Made by a program: the position numbers and the translations under genes
Assembly: GCA_013306675.1 (NCBI GenBank)
Contig: JABLUY010000097.1
Span: forward strand, 57,862-121,861
DNA length: 64,000 nucleotides
Origin: Thraustochytrium sp. TN22
Lineage: Eukaryota > Sar > Bigyra > Thraustochytrida > Thraustochytriidae
Reading direction: 5' to 3'
Shown here: in pieces, positions 11,501-19,643 of the stretch
Numbering within the stretch: position 1 is the first letter of the stretch
Layout of the letters: the number at the start of each line of letters is the position of its first letter
Notes under the pieces: model-generated
Database searches by the model: none
Told to the model about the DNA's origin: nothing
Seen by the model: the letters and a program-made list of their open reading frames with translations, nothing else

Positions 11501-12765
11501 CTCTGGAGGCCTCGGTGCAGGGCAGCTACTTTGAGCTCGAGGCCCGCGACCTCACCATTGCCGGCCTCGAGGGGCTCGACGCCGGCCTGGTCATTTACCG
11601 CGGAAAGCAGGAGAGCTGCCAGGTCGTTGGGCTGCGGCCAGGCGTCGCCTACAGCTTCTCCGTGCGCGCGTGCAACGAGGACGGCATCACCAGCGACCTC
11701 TCCGAGAGCTGCGCCGTGGTGCCGCTGGCGCCGCCCAAGGCGCCGCGCATCAAGCGCAGCAAGGCCGACGTCGAGGCAGGCAAGGCCGAGATCACCTGGC
11801 CAGCCTACAGCGGCAAGCCTGACGCACTTGCGCTGGAACGCAGCGGCGCGCTCGGCGATCCGCGCGAAACCTTCCGCCGCTGGACTGCGCAGGATGCCAC
11901 CACGCTCCGCTGCACATACGTCGTGCAGGTGCGCCGCGCGGGCCGCCGCAAGCCCGACGACACCTTCGAGACCGTGCTGCACCGCTGGGCCCTGGCGGGC
12001 CTTGGGCCGAACGAGAGCTTCGCAGTTCGCATTAGGGTGTCCTGCCATCTCACGGGACTCGGCAGCTTCAAGAGCCCGTGGTCACCCGCGGTCGACTTCG
12101 TCACGGCGCCACGCAGCCCGACCAAGCCCGTTCTGGTCGACGCCTTCAACGACAGCTTGCTTGTCCGCTGGTACGCGCCGGAGGGTGGTGCAGACCAGTA
12201 CGTCATTGAGTACTGCGCGTGGACCGAGGGCCAGGCGAGCGCGCCGGGGGAGAAGTGGGAGACGGCGTACCGCGGCCGCCAGCCGCTCGCGCGCGTGTAC
12301 GGGCTCAAGCCAGAGACCGCCTACCAGGTTCGCGTCTGCGGCCTCAGCGCGGACGCCAAAGCCGCTTCGCTGCCGAGCGAGCCGCTTCAGGCCCGCACAC
12401 TCTCTGCCGCTGCGGCTCTGCAGCAGACGCCCAAGCCAACTTCTGCGCAGGCGGACTTCTCCGTGCCCTGTGCAAACCAGGACCTCGTCTTGGGCGACCT
12501 CTTCATATTCTCGGAACGCCAAGGCCTGCCGTGCTGGCGCACCATCGCCGGCCGCGTCGTGGCGACCAAGTCCGGCAAGCTCTGGATCGAGGTGCAGTGG
12601 TCCACAGTTTCGGCGGCAGGTGAAACTGGCCGCGAGCTCGTCCTTCCCCATGGTGCCTGCGTGCAGCGCACCTTGCGAGAGGTCTTTCGCCACGAGTCCG
12701 AGCTCGGTGTCTATCGCAAGCTGTGGTCCGAGGAAACTGGCCGCGTGCGGTCGCACCTGCCGTAG
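5545..12765 (+). CDS. Giant multi-EF-hand protein with C-terminal fibronectin type III repeats
   Basis: This is a 2,406-residue protein if translated from 5545; an in-frame ATG at 5251 would add 98 low-complexity residues. The N-terminal three quarters consists of repeated EF-hand-like helix-loop-helix units, many degenerate. Examples are FERHDPARTGRILVADF (about residue 138), RDENLDGVIGPEQ (252), FDTFLTGRIRYDDF (407), LDPNDTGVLTHRQ (519), LDVAEDGSLQLRDV (707), RDFAGLVSRAAF (1078) and FADADGFVDKDT (1481). From about 1820 to 2295 there are at least three FN3-like domains, with the typical GLEPNTRYEFRLTAFNEHG and GLKPETAYQVRVCGL strands. A ~100-residue unassigned C-terminal domain follows. The array of weak EF-hands resembles EFCAB6-type proteins, so a calcium-responsive scaffold, perhaps axonemal, is a reasonable inference. 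A Thr-Gly hexanucleotide repeat lies at 7322-7373. Confidence 0.85.
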   Translation: MLAALFERLLRAAARGKRAAGEDDLEALARLVRVLQGDEEGKELEDSPAARRNGPERLLASGDLEARLRSACGQDFVLEDAEVDALHALFGAGRGQLRLDDLVQSLRDFHHTAAVEAFTRRVRSLLHHALQHDVNVRMHFERHDPARTGRILVADFSAALRGLGLRARPEDIQAVANEFLDAADPSRVDYAHFLREMRGTSEPVAGADADTHAAVASASSARAADGDVVARLRAFATEFCARNEYGYRDMWSQLESRDENLDGVIGPEQLLLGFRKLGLELPKIDLRRLQQRFARNGDPDRILYRDLLVHILSEAPSEEDSATDVHAAARHTGSEAIPESDGKAVGLADPAAALHALERLTQAELVDVLIKLESLCEAAVEASQEPPTNAAAVEDATSHHGVDPRDVFEQFDTFLTGRIRYDDFLRCMTWLGFVAVGDAAEARGRNLVRRLANHLAGVDDQDVDYRHLFVLLEDYRHSPAHAEAKGRRDVHERELRKIALALQTRAKALRISGISLAEGFCALDPNDTGVLTHRQVHQALRQLGVDVSLISLPRALTRFEAASVSSTIRGHTTDGLQRSLSSSSHASVASGASTGTGTGTGTGTGMGTGTAAGAAEEVRVRYRDFVDAVTAILHEEELSRSGNYWDTSKAGEGAPAVDVLPQQLVTRHASKDIFDGFEFIKLLRQFVVDEAGERPSPTDFVRALRRCFDDLDVAEDGSLQLRDVLHTARLLDFVLSPYEAARVMDFPFLFFERTSVPGRRPAAVEPRSPEDLREDRARRPRVLELTFETFGLLVDPHFHRREQAQQALQHSSAWKRLFKDREETHYERDDLIAAFQALLAAQEAADPSLGGLCLLDELELRDEHCTDVVDEEDLRDVLQQAADLAFSAPEMRRLLRRLGFAAAREDTHQDQTAPASGRLVVERVRYRALVEAVHPKELHAPLSWSDETVLEQLRSAAAASGGTLLDPLLNEPEPTRARVLGLLADALVRARETGIITRAALPASNQTEDAPRSHELTRADDVSLARIVRPFLQAEDARMVNLVALERKLFLALPKLTERRVRQLVDGTGEASQSPLARFEACDRDFAGLVSRAAFVDCFRDLIDHMGLSADEVDRVCERFHAFDETGAACVDYRAMIRHFSLAGGDEERHLHDDSSSGGSGKAMLPLDELLRLSRRAGSVWKHVWASSPRDKVRDARDEDEETIASDKRHSFALWKVRKDLVESAVCTMESAPEEFACVDEEWRRAGKALAATALLVRIHGAGSAAKTLEHAFLSWSKKGHVFEDSVGFDPDAPKDDATNRAFVRKCHQAWQACEREVRKDLVVARIEHQQLQEALAEAREDGDETHREAEESRAAFAGVIARNSPRAPKVSRFTAKGFLRRLGPEALQEWHAALLQTLERKKIQAAADAAKERDARHAHFVRTKNELQVRLPGGQRAATAAKLDPELETLLARSQQRFIHATGFVDLERCRAVVLRSGSIFLRNFADADGFVDKDTVQELKNARADLGLGGDRADARQQGADHHFELWFGRKRAHEQAARLLAAIERPAVAAGGPEDRDALWRDVGRALKAVDAKGLLPAFAAWAEGFATRAKCAALWAQLPPKTDAAAGSTDWEWVHLRSVLSKLLSKSRASLAAAFQEVIASGSPPASENADRRRAYFARQLRQLPVDSFRLVLTRAGLRLRLHEEKRLVSFYPGLDAQGEAVANTVHMSLLLQSACNLPLRADLPDAARFWAGPKVGTLAHGTEYELSSEELVQQALVLAGAPADIAMDWREQRAELQRALVFLSVASRRNRAHRAAHAQARAAAVPPGRPALQRVARLSSASTLTLEYFIPDGTNPNVDFFCLERVRDGSFTTLWKDPPSRTDPPSPPEGSYTITGLEPNTRYEFRLTAFNEHGPSRAVRKTFWTEPLCPAVPRAAACKYDGALASCVLSWAGRADDGKRVPADRLPVATISPMIETKAKTASTRGEGATASGKGNDGGEALEASVQGSYFELEARDLTIAGLEGLDAGLVIYRGKQESCQVVGLRPGVAYSFSVRACNEDGITSDLSESCAVVPLAPPKAPRIKRSKADVEAGKAEITWPAYSGKPDALALERSGALGDPRETFRRWTAQDATTLRCTYVVQVRRAGRRKPDDTFETVLHRWALAGLGPNESFAVRIRVSCHLTGLGSFKSPWSPAVDFVTAPRSPTKPVLVDAFNDSLLVRWYAPEGGADQYVIEYCAWTEGQASAPGEKWETAYRGRQPLARVYGLKPETAYQVRVCGLSADAKAASLPSEPLQARTLSAAAALQQTPKPTSAQADFSVPCANQDLVLGDLFIFSERQGLPCWRTIAGRVVATKSGKLWIEVQWSTVSAAGETGRELVLPHGACVQRTLREVFRHESELGVYRKLWSEETGRVRSHLP

Positions 12766-12855
12766 ACCCAAAGAAGAAGGGGAAGGAGCAAAAACGCCGC
12801 GCAGTGATGAGTCTCCTCTCGCATTTTGAGTGACAAGCAAGGTTTCCGTGTTGGG

Positions 12856-13010
12856 TTTTCCTCGCCATCGGTCGCCGCAGGTGCTGGGTGCAGGACCGCG
12901 AGCCTGTGTCATGGAAGCGCCGCAGCTGTGCCTCAAATTCTGCTGCGAGCATCTCGTGGCCCAAAATGCTGCGAGCATCTCGTGGTCCAGGAAGGCCGGC
13001 TCGGTTGTCC
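12856..13010 (-). pseudogene. Diverged copy of the 3' end of the androglobin-like gene
   Basis: The bases from 12856 (TTTTCCTCGCCATCGG...) follow, with substitutions and indels, the last ~130 bases of the gene that ends at 14048. Shared blocks include CTCGCCATCGG, GCAGGTGC.GGGTGCAGG, GAGCATCTCGTGG and CCGGCTCGGT/TTGGCTCGGT. The copy is about 1.2 kb downstream of the parent stop codon. It contains its own small internal duplication of GCTGCGAGCATCTCGTGG. It is a fragment without an intact frame. Confidence 0.7.
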
Positions 13011-13118
13011 TTCTCGTTCAAAGGTACTCTGGCCCTCAGAGCGACAGGCGGCTTCGCGTCCAGGAAGGCGAAGGCGATGCGCAGGCCCCGAGAGTTGCGC
13101 CGGCGCCTTGTCCAAGCA

Positions 13119-13290
13119 CGACAAAGACCAAGGCCGCAACACCGCTGGAGATGTAAAGACGCCGCGCATGTGTCTCCCGCGCTCTAGCAACATGTGTATC
13201 CATCCGACAAAGACCAAGGCCGCAACACCGCTGGAGATGTAAAGACGCCGCGCATGTGTCTCCCGCGCTCTAGCAACATGTGTATCCATC
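13119..13290. repeat. 86-bp perfect tandem duplication
   Basis: Two adjacent identical 86-bp units occupy 13119-13204 and 13205-13290. They lie between the fragment of the androglobin-like gene and a decayed kinase-like fragment. No coding content is evident in the unit. Confidence 0.9.
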
Positions 13291-13308
13291 AAGACATTGG
13301 TAATCTTT

Positions 13309-13830
13309 CTGACGAGCTGCACTTGACTGATTATCCGAGGGCGAGGTCAAAAGGCTCGGGCTTCTCCCTGCCGAGCGGGATAATGGAGTCGAAGGGCCTC
13401 TCCTTTTCCTTCGCATCGTCGCTTGACGCCTTTCGGGCACGTCGCCGTGTAGGTAGACCGCGTCGTAGATCTCACGTAGCGCGGCCTGAGCTCGCGGCAT
13501 CAAGGTGGCGTGGCCTCCGAGACGCGCATACTGCGAGGCCTTGAGGTTCACGATCGCGCGACCCACCTGCTCTGTGCAGCGTCCCAGGAGCTGCAGCGCG
13601 TTGCTCTTGCCATAAAAGACCACAGGCGGGATGGCGACGCCCTGCAGGGCGTGCAGGACCTCGTAGACAGCGGCCTCCTTGCGCAGACTCTCAGCCTCGC
13701 TGGCGCTCAGGTAGATAGATGGCTTTGAAGTAGCAGCGCTTGTCGGTGGGGACCTTGAGGTTGAAATAGCCCACGCGCCCTGCCGCCGCAACACCCGACG
13801 CGTGCCATCGCACATGCAAACGGGTTACAA
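13309..13830 (-). pseudogene. Decayed kinase-like fold fragment
   Basis: On the minus strand a frame of about 110 residues reads like part of an atypical protein/aminoglycoside-type kinase. It has an N-lobe-like stretch EAAVYEVLHALQGVAIPPVV, later AALREIYDAVYLHGDVPERR, which resembles a catalytic-loop HGDv..rN with the Asn lost. The upstream strand (KRCYFKAIYL) is in a different frame, separated by a frameshift near 13720, and the sequence after the HGD motif is unrelated. I infer a broken copy of a kinase-like gene. The family is tentative. Confidence 0.5.
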
Positions 13831-13885
13831 GACGACGGTCCATTCTTGAAGTGGGCCCGTGGGCCGAGGCTGCCTCGCCCGCGAG

Positions 13886-14005
13886 GAGACTCGAACGCTG
13901 CTGTGGCTCCTTCCGCGCCTGATGTCCGTGTTCAAGAAGACCCATCCGGACCGTCTCAAGGTCGCGCGCGAAGAAGAACGGGGCTACGATGGGAGCAACA
14001 AGTGA
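13886..14005 (+). pseudogene. Short plus-strand C-terminal gene fragment
   Basis: One frame reads LLPRLMSVFKKTHPDRLK then VAREEERGYDGSNK and a stop. The amino-acid mix looks like real coding sequence, unlike the surrounding translations, but there is no complete gene around it. It is best read as a leftover 3' exon or a pseudogene fragment. Confidence 0.3.
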
Positions 14006-14047
14006 GGCTTCCACATTCTTTTGTTTCGCTTGGTTGTTTCTTCAAAA

Positions 14048-17000
14048 TCATGCCTCCTTTTCCTCGCCATCGGCCGGCGCAGGTGCCGGGTGCAGGGCGG
14101 CGAGCAAGTCTTGGAACCACTGCAGCTGCGCCTCGCGCTTTGCTGTGAGCATCTCGTGGTCCAGGATGGTTGGCTCGGTGCGATCGCTGTACTGGTCCAG
14201 GAGCGCCTCGTCCTCCTCGTTCGCAGGCACTGGGCAGCGGCGCCAGCCTACCTGACCCTCGGCGTCGCACATGGAGCGCAGGGTTAATCGTGCCTTTGCC
14301 CGCGCCTCGACCTTGGGGTCTTCCGCATCCCGGGCCTCGCCCTCCTCCGCCGCCTCTTGGGCGGGCTCGCTCGGGTAAAAGGATGCGCGGAAGCTTGCAC
14401 GCAGGTCCGCAGCACGCGCCGCACGGCCAGGCTCGTCCGCTTCCCACTTGGCCTTGACCTTGAGCGCCGCGCACTCCCACGCGGTCTCCCGCAAGAGTTG
14501 CACAGGCTCGCTGGAGATGGTGCGGAGGCTGTACGTGAGCGGCGTCGCGGCCTCCGCCTCGGTCTCGTCGTTGGCTGCGCCCGCAAAAGTCTCTGGAAAC
14601 TGAGCCTCAAGCCAGTACGGAGGACGGGCCGCCAGCGTTCTGTCCTCCAGGAAAGCCTGCAACACCACGCGCTTGTCCGGTGTGGCCCTTGCAAGCGGCA
14701 GCAGATCCTTGCGCACCGCGTGCAGCTCCACCACCCCGGGGATACTCGCTCGCCTAGTCTCCGTCGACGAGAACTCTGCCACCACTTCGTCGCTGGCGGT
14801 GCCGAGCGCGCGGGAGTCGAGCTGGGCCGCCACGTCCTGGACGATGACCTGCACCTTGAACGGGATCTTTACGGAGGAGTCAAGACTCACGCGTAGGCTG
14901 AGGACCTCCGGCACGCTGGTCAGGTACTCGCGAAAGAGGAGGCAGCGGTTGTTCGGGATGTACGTGCGGCGAAAGAGCTCGGCCGTCCCGGTGTCGAGGC
15001 GCTCCTTGCTCGCGAATCCGCGCGCGGCCGCCAGCGAGATCGTGCAGGGGGTCGCGGCGACGTCTGCGCCAACCAGGAGAAAGACCACCTCGAAGTTGCG
15101 CGAGCGCCGTGCACTGGGCGCCATGTACATGCCAAAGGAGTCGCGGCGCACGTGCGTGCCGGTCTCCGTGTCGACCTCCCAAATTTGCAGCACGCGCCGC
15201 AAGGAGCGGTCAGCGAAGGCGACTGTCGCGCAAAAGGCCGCGTCGCCAGCATCGCCGTCGACCGTCTCGCCTCCTTCCGGCGCGCCGTCGCTGCCCGCCA
15301 GCGATACGCGGTAGCGAGCGAGGCAGCGCCAGTCGTCGCGCTGCAGCGTCGGCGTCTCAAGGTCCTCCGAGAAGACGAAGTCGCTTCCGGAGTCCGAAAC
15401 ACCCGCGCTACGGTCCCGAAGCGCCTTCCACGCGTCCAGAGCCGGCACGATGGCCGGGCTGGGCGTCTCGGGAGCATCGCCCACCGCATGCAGCGAGAGG
15501 CCGTGCGAGGCGTCCAGCTGGACGATGTGCAGGGCGTCGCGCGCCAGGCGAAGCCGGAAGGCCGCCACTCCCTTGGTGACGTCCACTTCGAACGTGCGCA
15601 CGTGCGCATCGGAGCCCGCGTAGGCAAAGTCCGCCACAGGGGAAAAGAGGTCTTGTTCCACCGCGAGCAAGCCGCTAGAGAACGTTGCGAGCTGCACCTC
15701 GGCGAAGCCGGATTCCACGTCCGTGGATAGGATCAGGGTGTAGTCCACGGCGGCAGCCTGGTCGATCTCGGCGTCCTCCGGGGCTGCGGGGATGAGAAGC
15801 GCGCGGCGGTCGTCGGAGCTCCACACGCCGCGCTCGTTTGGCTCGTGATTTACGCGGAGAGCGTCCTGCGTTGGGTCGACGCGTGTCCAGAGCTGGAAGG
15901 AGGCGCCCACAGCCTCGAGGTCCTCGCGAGCGAGCCAGAACGTGGGCTCGGCCTGGGAGAGGTCCTGGTCATTTTCCGCACCGCGTAGATCGCCAATGAC
16001 CCGGACGCGCGAGGCCCCGAGCTCCACCACGAGCAAGGGGGCCTCGGCGTCCAGCACTACATCGACGTCCTCCCACCGCGCCTCGGACAGGGCCAGAAGC
16101 TCTCCTTGCACGGCGGCATCAGCGGCGTCTGTTTCGTCGTCCTCGGACCGCTCCGGCACAACGAAGGTGCGGAGCGAGACCTGCGCACGCACCGTCCCGC
16201 TGGCCCTGAGCAGCTCGAAGCTGCGACGCTTGGTGCGGTGCACCTCGGTTGCCGCGGCGAGCGCGGTCTTGTGTGCGGCGAGAGCAGCCTCGAAGGCGAG
16301 CGTGTCCACGGGGAGGGCCTCGTCGCGGCTCTTCTTGGCCCGCCGCGACTTGCCGCGCTTGAGCTTTTTGGTCTGCTTGCGCTCCAGAACCGGCGCAGGG
16401 GTCGTCTCCTCCGCAGCCTGCCCACTTGGGGTCGCCGCGGCGCCCTTGGCTGCCTTGGCCTCCTCCCTAGCGGCCAAGATCTGGCGCTTGCGCTCCTTGG
16501 CGGCCTCGCCGGCCGTCTCGAGCACCTCGAGGACCGCCTCGTCGCCCGCCTGCTTGGCCTCGGCCTTGGCGCGCATCCAGTCATCCCAGGAGTCAAAGTA
16601 GAAATCCTTCGTCTGCGGCACCTGCATGTGCTCCCAGTCGGCCTCGGGGGCGCTGGCACTGCCCACCTCCAGGGGCGTCCACGCCTCCTCGATCTTGACG
16701 CACGGCCCGAGGAGCGTCAGAGGGTGCGCGCGGCTCTCGCTGCAGCCGCAACGGACCTGGACCCAGAGAATGGCCTTTTCAAGCAGGCTGGGCCACAGCA
16801 CTGCGCGGAAGCGCGGTGCGGGCGGCGTAGGCACCGCCGGCGTGCTGCCGACTTCGCCCTCGGTTTCGTCTGCTGCGGCGGTCGCCGCATCAGCGTCCTC
16901 GGCCTCCTCTTCTTTTTCTTCTGTTGGCTCCTGCGGCAGCTCCTGCAGCTCGTGCGCGAGGAGGACCTTGCCGTCGCGCACAGGTACGCGGTCGTTCAAG

Positions 17001-17842
17001 AGGATTTCGCGGAGTTCGCCGTCCATGTACACTTGGACCGCGAAGACATGCTCCTCCTCGCGTTCCAGCGCACCCTGCTCCACCTGCTCCTGCGCGTCCT
17101 CCGCTTCAGCCGCGTCAGTTTCACGTAGGCGCGTGCCCCGCTCTTCCACTCGAGAGGACAGGCTAGGGTTCGCGAGGTCCACCTTGCCAGCATTGAGGAT
17201 GGCCAGGCTTGCACGGAAGACGGCGCTGCCGCCTTGCAGCTGGCGGACGTCCCACGGCGCGCCCGCAACGTCGTCTCCGGCGGCCGAGCCGTCCTCCTTT
17301 AGCACGGCCTCTGCAAAAAGCTTGGCGAGTGACACCCACTCCACGTCGGGGCCCCAAGCGCCCGGGACCTCATCGACGACCACGCCCTCTTCAACAGTTT
17401 CCGCGGTCCGCGTTGTTGGCCACGGCTCGAGGGCGACCCTCCTCACGTAGCCGCGCGACCTTGATTCAGCAGCTTGATTCTGGCCGCCGTCCACGACACT
17501 CGCCGTCGCCTCCTTTGCCTGCTCCTGCTCCTGCACCTGCTCCTGCGGCCGCTGGTAGGCCTCGTCCGCTGCCCATGCCTCCACGTCCAGCAGGCCGGTC
17601 TCCAGTGCCGGGTTCGCGGGCGGCGCCTTGCCGCCGCCGCCGCCCTTGGCCATGGCTTCGTGCTCTTTGATGGCTTTCTGCGCGGCCTCGGCCGCGTAAG
17701 CGCGCACCTGCTCAGATCCGTTGGCAGGGATTTTTCCCCCTTCGGACAGGATTTGCGGGGAAGCGCAGGAACATGCTTCGACGGGGCACGCCGGAGGCCA
17801 GCCTTGGTCAATGCAATGAGGGAGTTGCGGTGGTGCAGTCAT
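14048..17842 (-). CDS. Androglobin-like (calpain-7-like family) protein
   Basis: The 1,264-residue protein shares several ordered blocks with animal androglobin, a large ciliary/sperm protein with a calpain-like N-terminal region. A putative calpain-like segment has FAVQVYMDGELREILLNDRV and then VLWPSLLEKAILWVQVR (about residues 270-355). Further on come a Trp/acidic block DFYFDSWDDWMRAKAE, YIPNNRCLLFREYLTSV (about 960; compare the YIPN...LFR strand in androglobin), PPYWLEAQF (about 1075) and KWEADEPGRAARAADLR (about 1130; compare W..TEPGRA in androglobin). I see no convincing globin heme site or IQ motif, and no clear Cys-His-Asn protease triad, so catalytic activity is doubtful. The gene converges on the EF-hand/FN3 gene. 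An upstream exon cannot be excluded, because the Cys/Pro-rich first 40 residues are weak. The homology is recalled from family knowledge and was not computed. Confidence 0.6.
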   Translation of the reverse strand: MTAPPQLPHCIDQGWPPACPVEACSCASPQILSEGGKIPANGSEQVRAYAAEAAQKAIKEHEAMAKGGGGGKAPPANPALETGLLDVEAWAADEAYQRPQEQVQEQEQAKEATASVVDGGQNQAAESRSRGYVRRVALEPWPTTRTAETVEEGVVVDEVPGAWGPDVEWVSLAKLFAEAVLKEDGSAAGDDVAGAPWDVRQLQGGSAVFRASLAILNAGKVDLANPSLSSRVEERGTRLRETDAAEAEDAQEQVEQGALEREEEHVFAVQVYMDGELREILLNDRVPVRDGKVLLAHELQELPQEPTEEKEEEAEDADAATAAADETEGEVGSTPAVPTPPAPRFRAVLWPSLLEKAILWVQVRCGCSESRAHPLTLLGPCVKIEEAWTPLEVGSASAPEADWEHMQVPQTKDFYFDSWDDWMRAKAEAKQAGDEAVLEVLETAGEAAKERKRQILAAREEAKAAKGAAATPSGQAAEETTPAPVLERKQTKKLKRGKSRRAKKSRDEALPVDTLAFEAALAAHKTALAAATEVHRTKRRSFELLRASGTVRAQVSLRTFVVPERSEDDETDAADAAVQGELLALSEARWEDVDVVLDAEAPLLVVELGASRVRVIGDLRGAENDQDLSQAEPTFWLAREDLEAVGASFQLWTRVDPTQDALRVNHEPNERGVWSSDDRRALLIPAAPEDAEIDQAAAVDYTLILSTDVESGFAEVQLATFSSGLLAVEQDLFSPVADFAYAGSDAHVRTFEVDVTKGVAAFRLRLARDALHIVQLDASHGLSLHAVGDAPETPSPAIVPALDAWKALRDRSAGVSDSGSDFVFSEDLETPTLQRDDWRCLARYRVSLAGSDGAPEGGETVDGDAGDAAFCATVAFADRSLRRVLQIWEVDTETGTHVRRDSFGMYMAPSARRSRNFEVVFLLVGADVAATPCTISLAAARGFASKERLDTGTAELFRRTYIPNNRCLLFREYLTSVPEVLSLRVSLDSSVKIPFKVQVIVQDVAAQLDSRALGTASDEVVAEFSSTETRRASIPGVVELHAVRKDLLPLARATPDKRVVLQAFLEDRTLAARPPYWLEAQFPETFAGAANDETEAEAATPLTYSLRTISSEPVQLLRETAWECAALKVKAKWEADEPGRAARAADLRASFRASFYPSEPAQEAAEEGEARDAEDPKVEARAKARLTLRSMCDAEGQVGWRRCPVPANEEDEALLDQYSDRTEPTILDHEMLTAKREAQLQWFQDLLAALHPAPAPADGEEKEA

Positions 17843-19643
17843 TTTCGAGCTGTGCTTGGAATTTTATGATGGTCTCGAAGTTGGACGCAACGCAATACTG
17901 CACTGCAGAGCCGAAGGAGGCGGAGCCATTTGGGCTTTCTCCTTCTCGTGTTGGACTTTGCGCGACCGCTCGATGCGAGTGGTTCAAGTTATGTGCAAAG
18001 AAGGCAAGCGTCAGGTGTTGCACGAAGCAAACCGGAGGACCGCCGTTGTGGGCAGGCGCAATCTTCTCACGCGAAGGTGGCCCGCCTATCGCAGCAGATT
18101 CGAAGTGCAGCTGGCATGGCATCACTCTGTGTGCGAGAAGCGCAGCCTGAGGGCGCGCGCACGGTCTATCGGTCGGTTTTGATGGATAGAGTGCAACGAG
18201 GGGTCAACCCGAGCGAGGACTACTAGAAGCCCGGTCAGCCGGCAGTCAAGTGTGACGTGCGACAACTAGCGTCGGAGCGTCCACCGCTAGACTCCTCGTC
18301 GTAGGAGCTCGCAACCACTGGGGTCGCACCATGGCATCGGCAGACTCGCAACTCCCGCTCGACACGGCAAGCCAGCACTCATCTCCAACTTAGCTCTACC
18401 CGAGTTGAAGAGACGAGGACCCCCTCCCCGAAAACGTGCAAGGCAAGCAAACTCGTCGAAGTCAAGAGAGCAGCACACGCGTCGCAAGCCTCAAGTCAAG
18501 AACCAACGACCAGCTCATTCCAAGCTCCACTCGCGTCACTGGCGTCCGCAACTTGAACAGCTCAAATGCCTGCCAGCGCACGCCCCAGTGCTCGCGCCTT
18601 TCCCACTCGCGCCTCCGCGACTCCGCGTCGCCGCTCCCATCCAAGCCCTTCAAGTTCGAGCCACTCCTCCGCCGGAGCCCAGTAATCTCGGACAGCCATT
18701 ACGGCCGCGCCGCCAGCACCTTCCGCGCGGCCGCCGCGCCCTTCGCCCCGCCGGCGAGCGCCCCTTCGCCTCTCAACTTCTCAAGCCAGTGGGCTGCTCC
18801 TGGGCTGCTCGGGCTGCTCCTGCTCCACTTCCCGGCGTACCACCCCCTCCTTTGCGAGTCCAGGACTCGCCGACACCGCGCGCGCGCGGCCGTCACCGTC
18901 CCGGCGCGCCGCACACCGCCCCGGCGCGCTCGCGGCCGGCCGCCGCCGCGCCGCGCGGCCGCCCCGCGCGCGCGCCTGCTCCGGGAGCGCGAGCTGCACG
19001 AGCTGCACGCGCTGCTCGCCCTCGGTGACGGCGCGCGCGGCGCCCTCTGCTGCGAGCAAGCGCCCTCGCTTCGAAGCTCAAGCAAGGCGTCGCGCAGGCT
19101 CGCCGGCGGTCGCCCGCTCGCTCGCGCGCGCCTCTGCCTCGCCTCGCGCGGTTTGGTACCTCCGCGCCGCCGCCGCGCCGCCGAGAGCGCGCGCGCGCTG
19201 CAGCGGGCGGCGCGCGCCGACCCTGACGCACCCTGCCCGGCGCGCGCAGCGCCACGCCGCCGCCGCCGCCGCCGCGCCGCCGCGCGCGAGCCGCGCCGCC
19301 GCGCGAGCCGCGCCGCGCGGCGCGCCGCTCGCGCCCGCCGCGGGCTCAGACGCCGCGCGGGCCGCGCGCGCAGCGCAGCCGCGCGCGCAGCGCAGCCGCG
19401 CGGCGCAGCGCGGCCAGCCTGGCCCGGCGCGTGCCGGGAGGGAAGAGGGGCGGCAGGCGAGGCTGATGCCGCGCGCGCGGGCAGACGCGCAACGCGGGCG
19501 GCCGGCGCGGCGGCGCGCGGGGCGGGCGCGCGGGCGGCGGGCGCGCGCGGCGGGGCGCGCCGTGCGCGAAGCCGGCGCGCCGCGCCGCGAGGGAGGAGGC
19601 GGCGGCGTGCGGGCGCGCGCGGCGAGGACGCTGGGAGGACGTC
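17843..19643. other. Long GC-rich intergenic region upstream of the LRR-Roc-COR-TIR gene
   Basis: About 1.8 kb separates the divergent androglobin-like and LRR-Roc-COR-TIR genes. From about 18890 to 19630 the sequence is nearly pure CG/GC-rich DNA with Arg/Ala/Pro translations in all frames. The long open frame 18436-19743 on the plus strand belongs to this composition class and is not in frame with the LRR gene. I see no supported gene. Confidence 0.4.
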
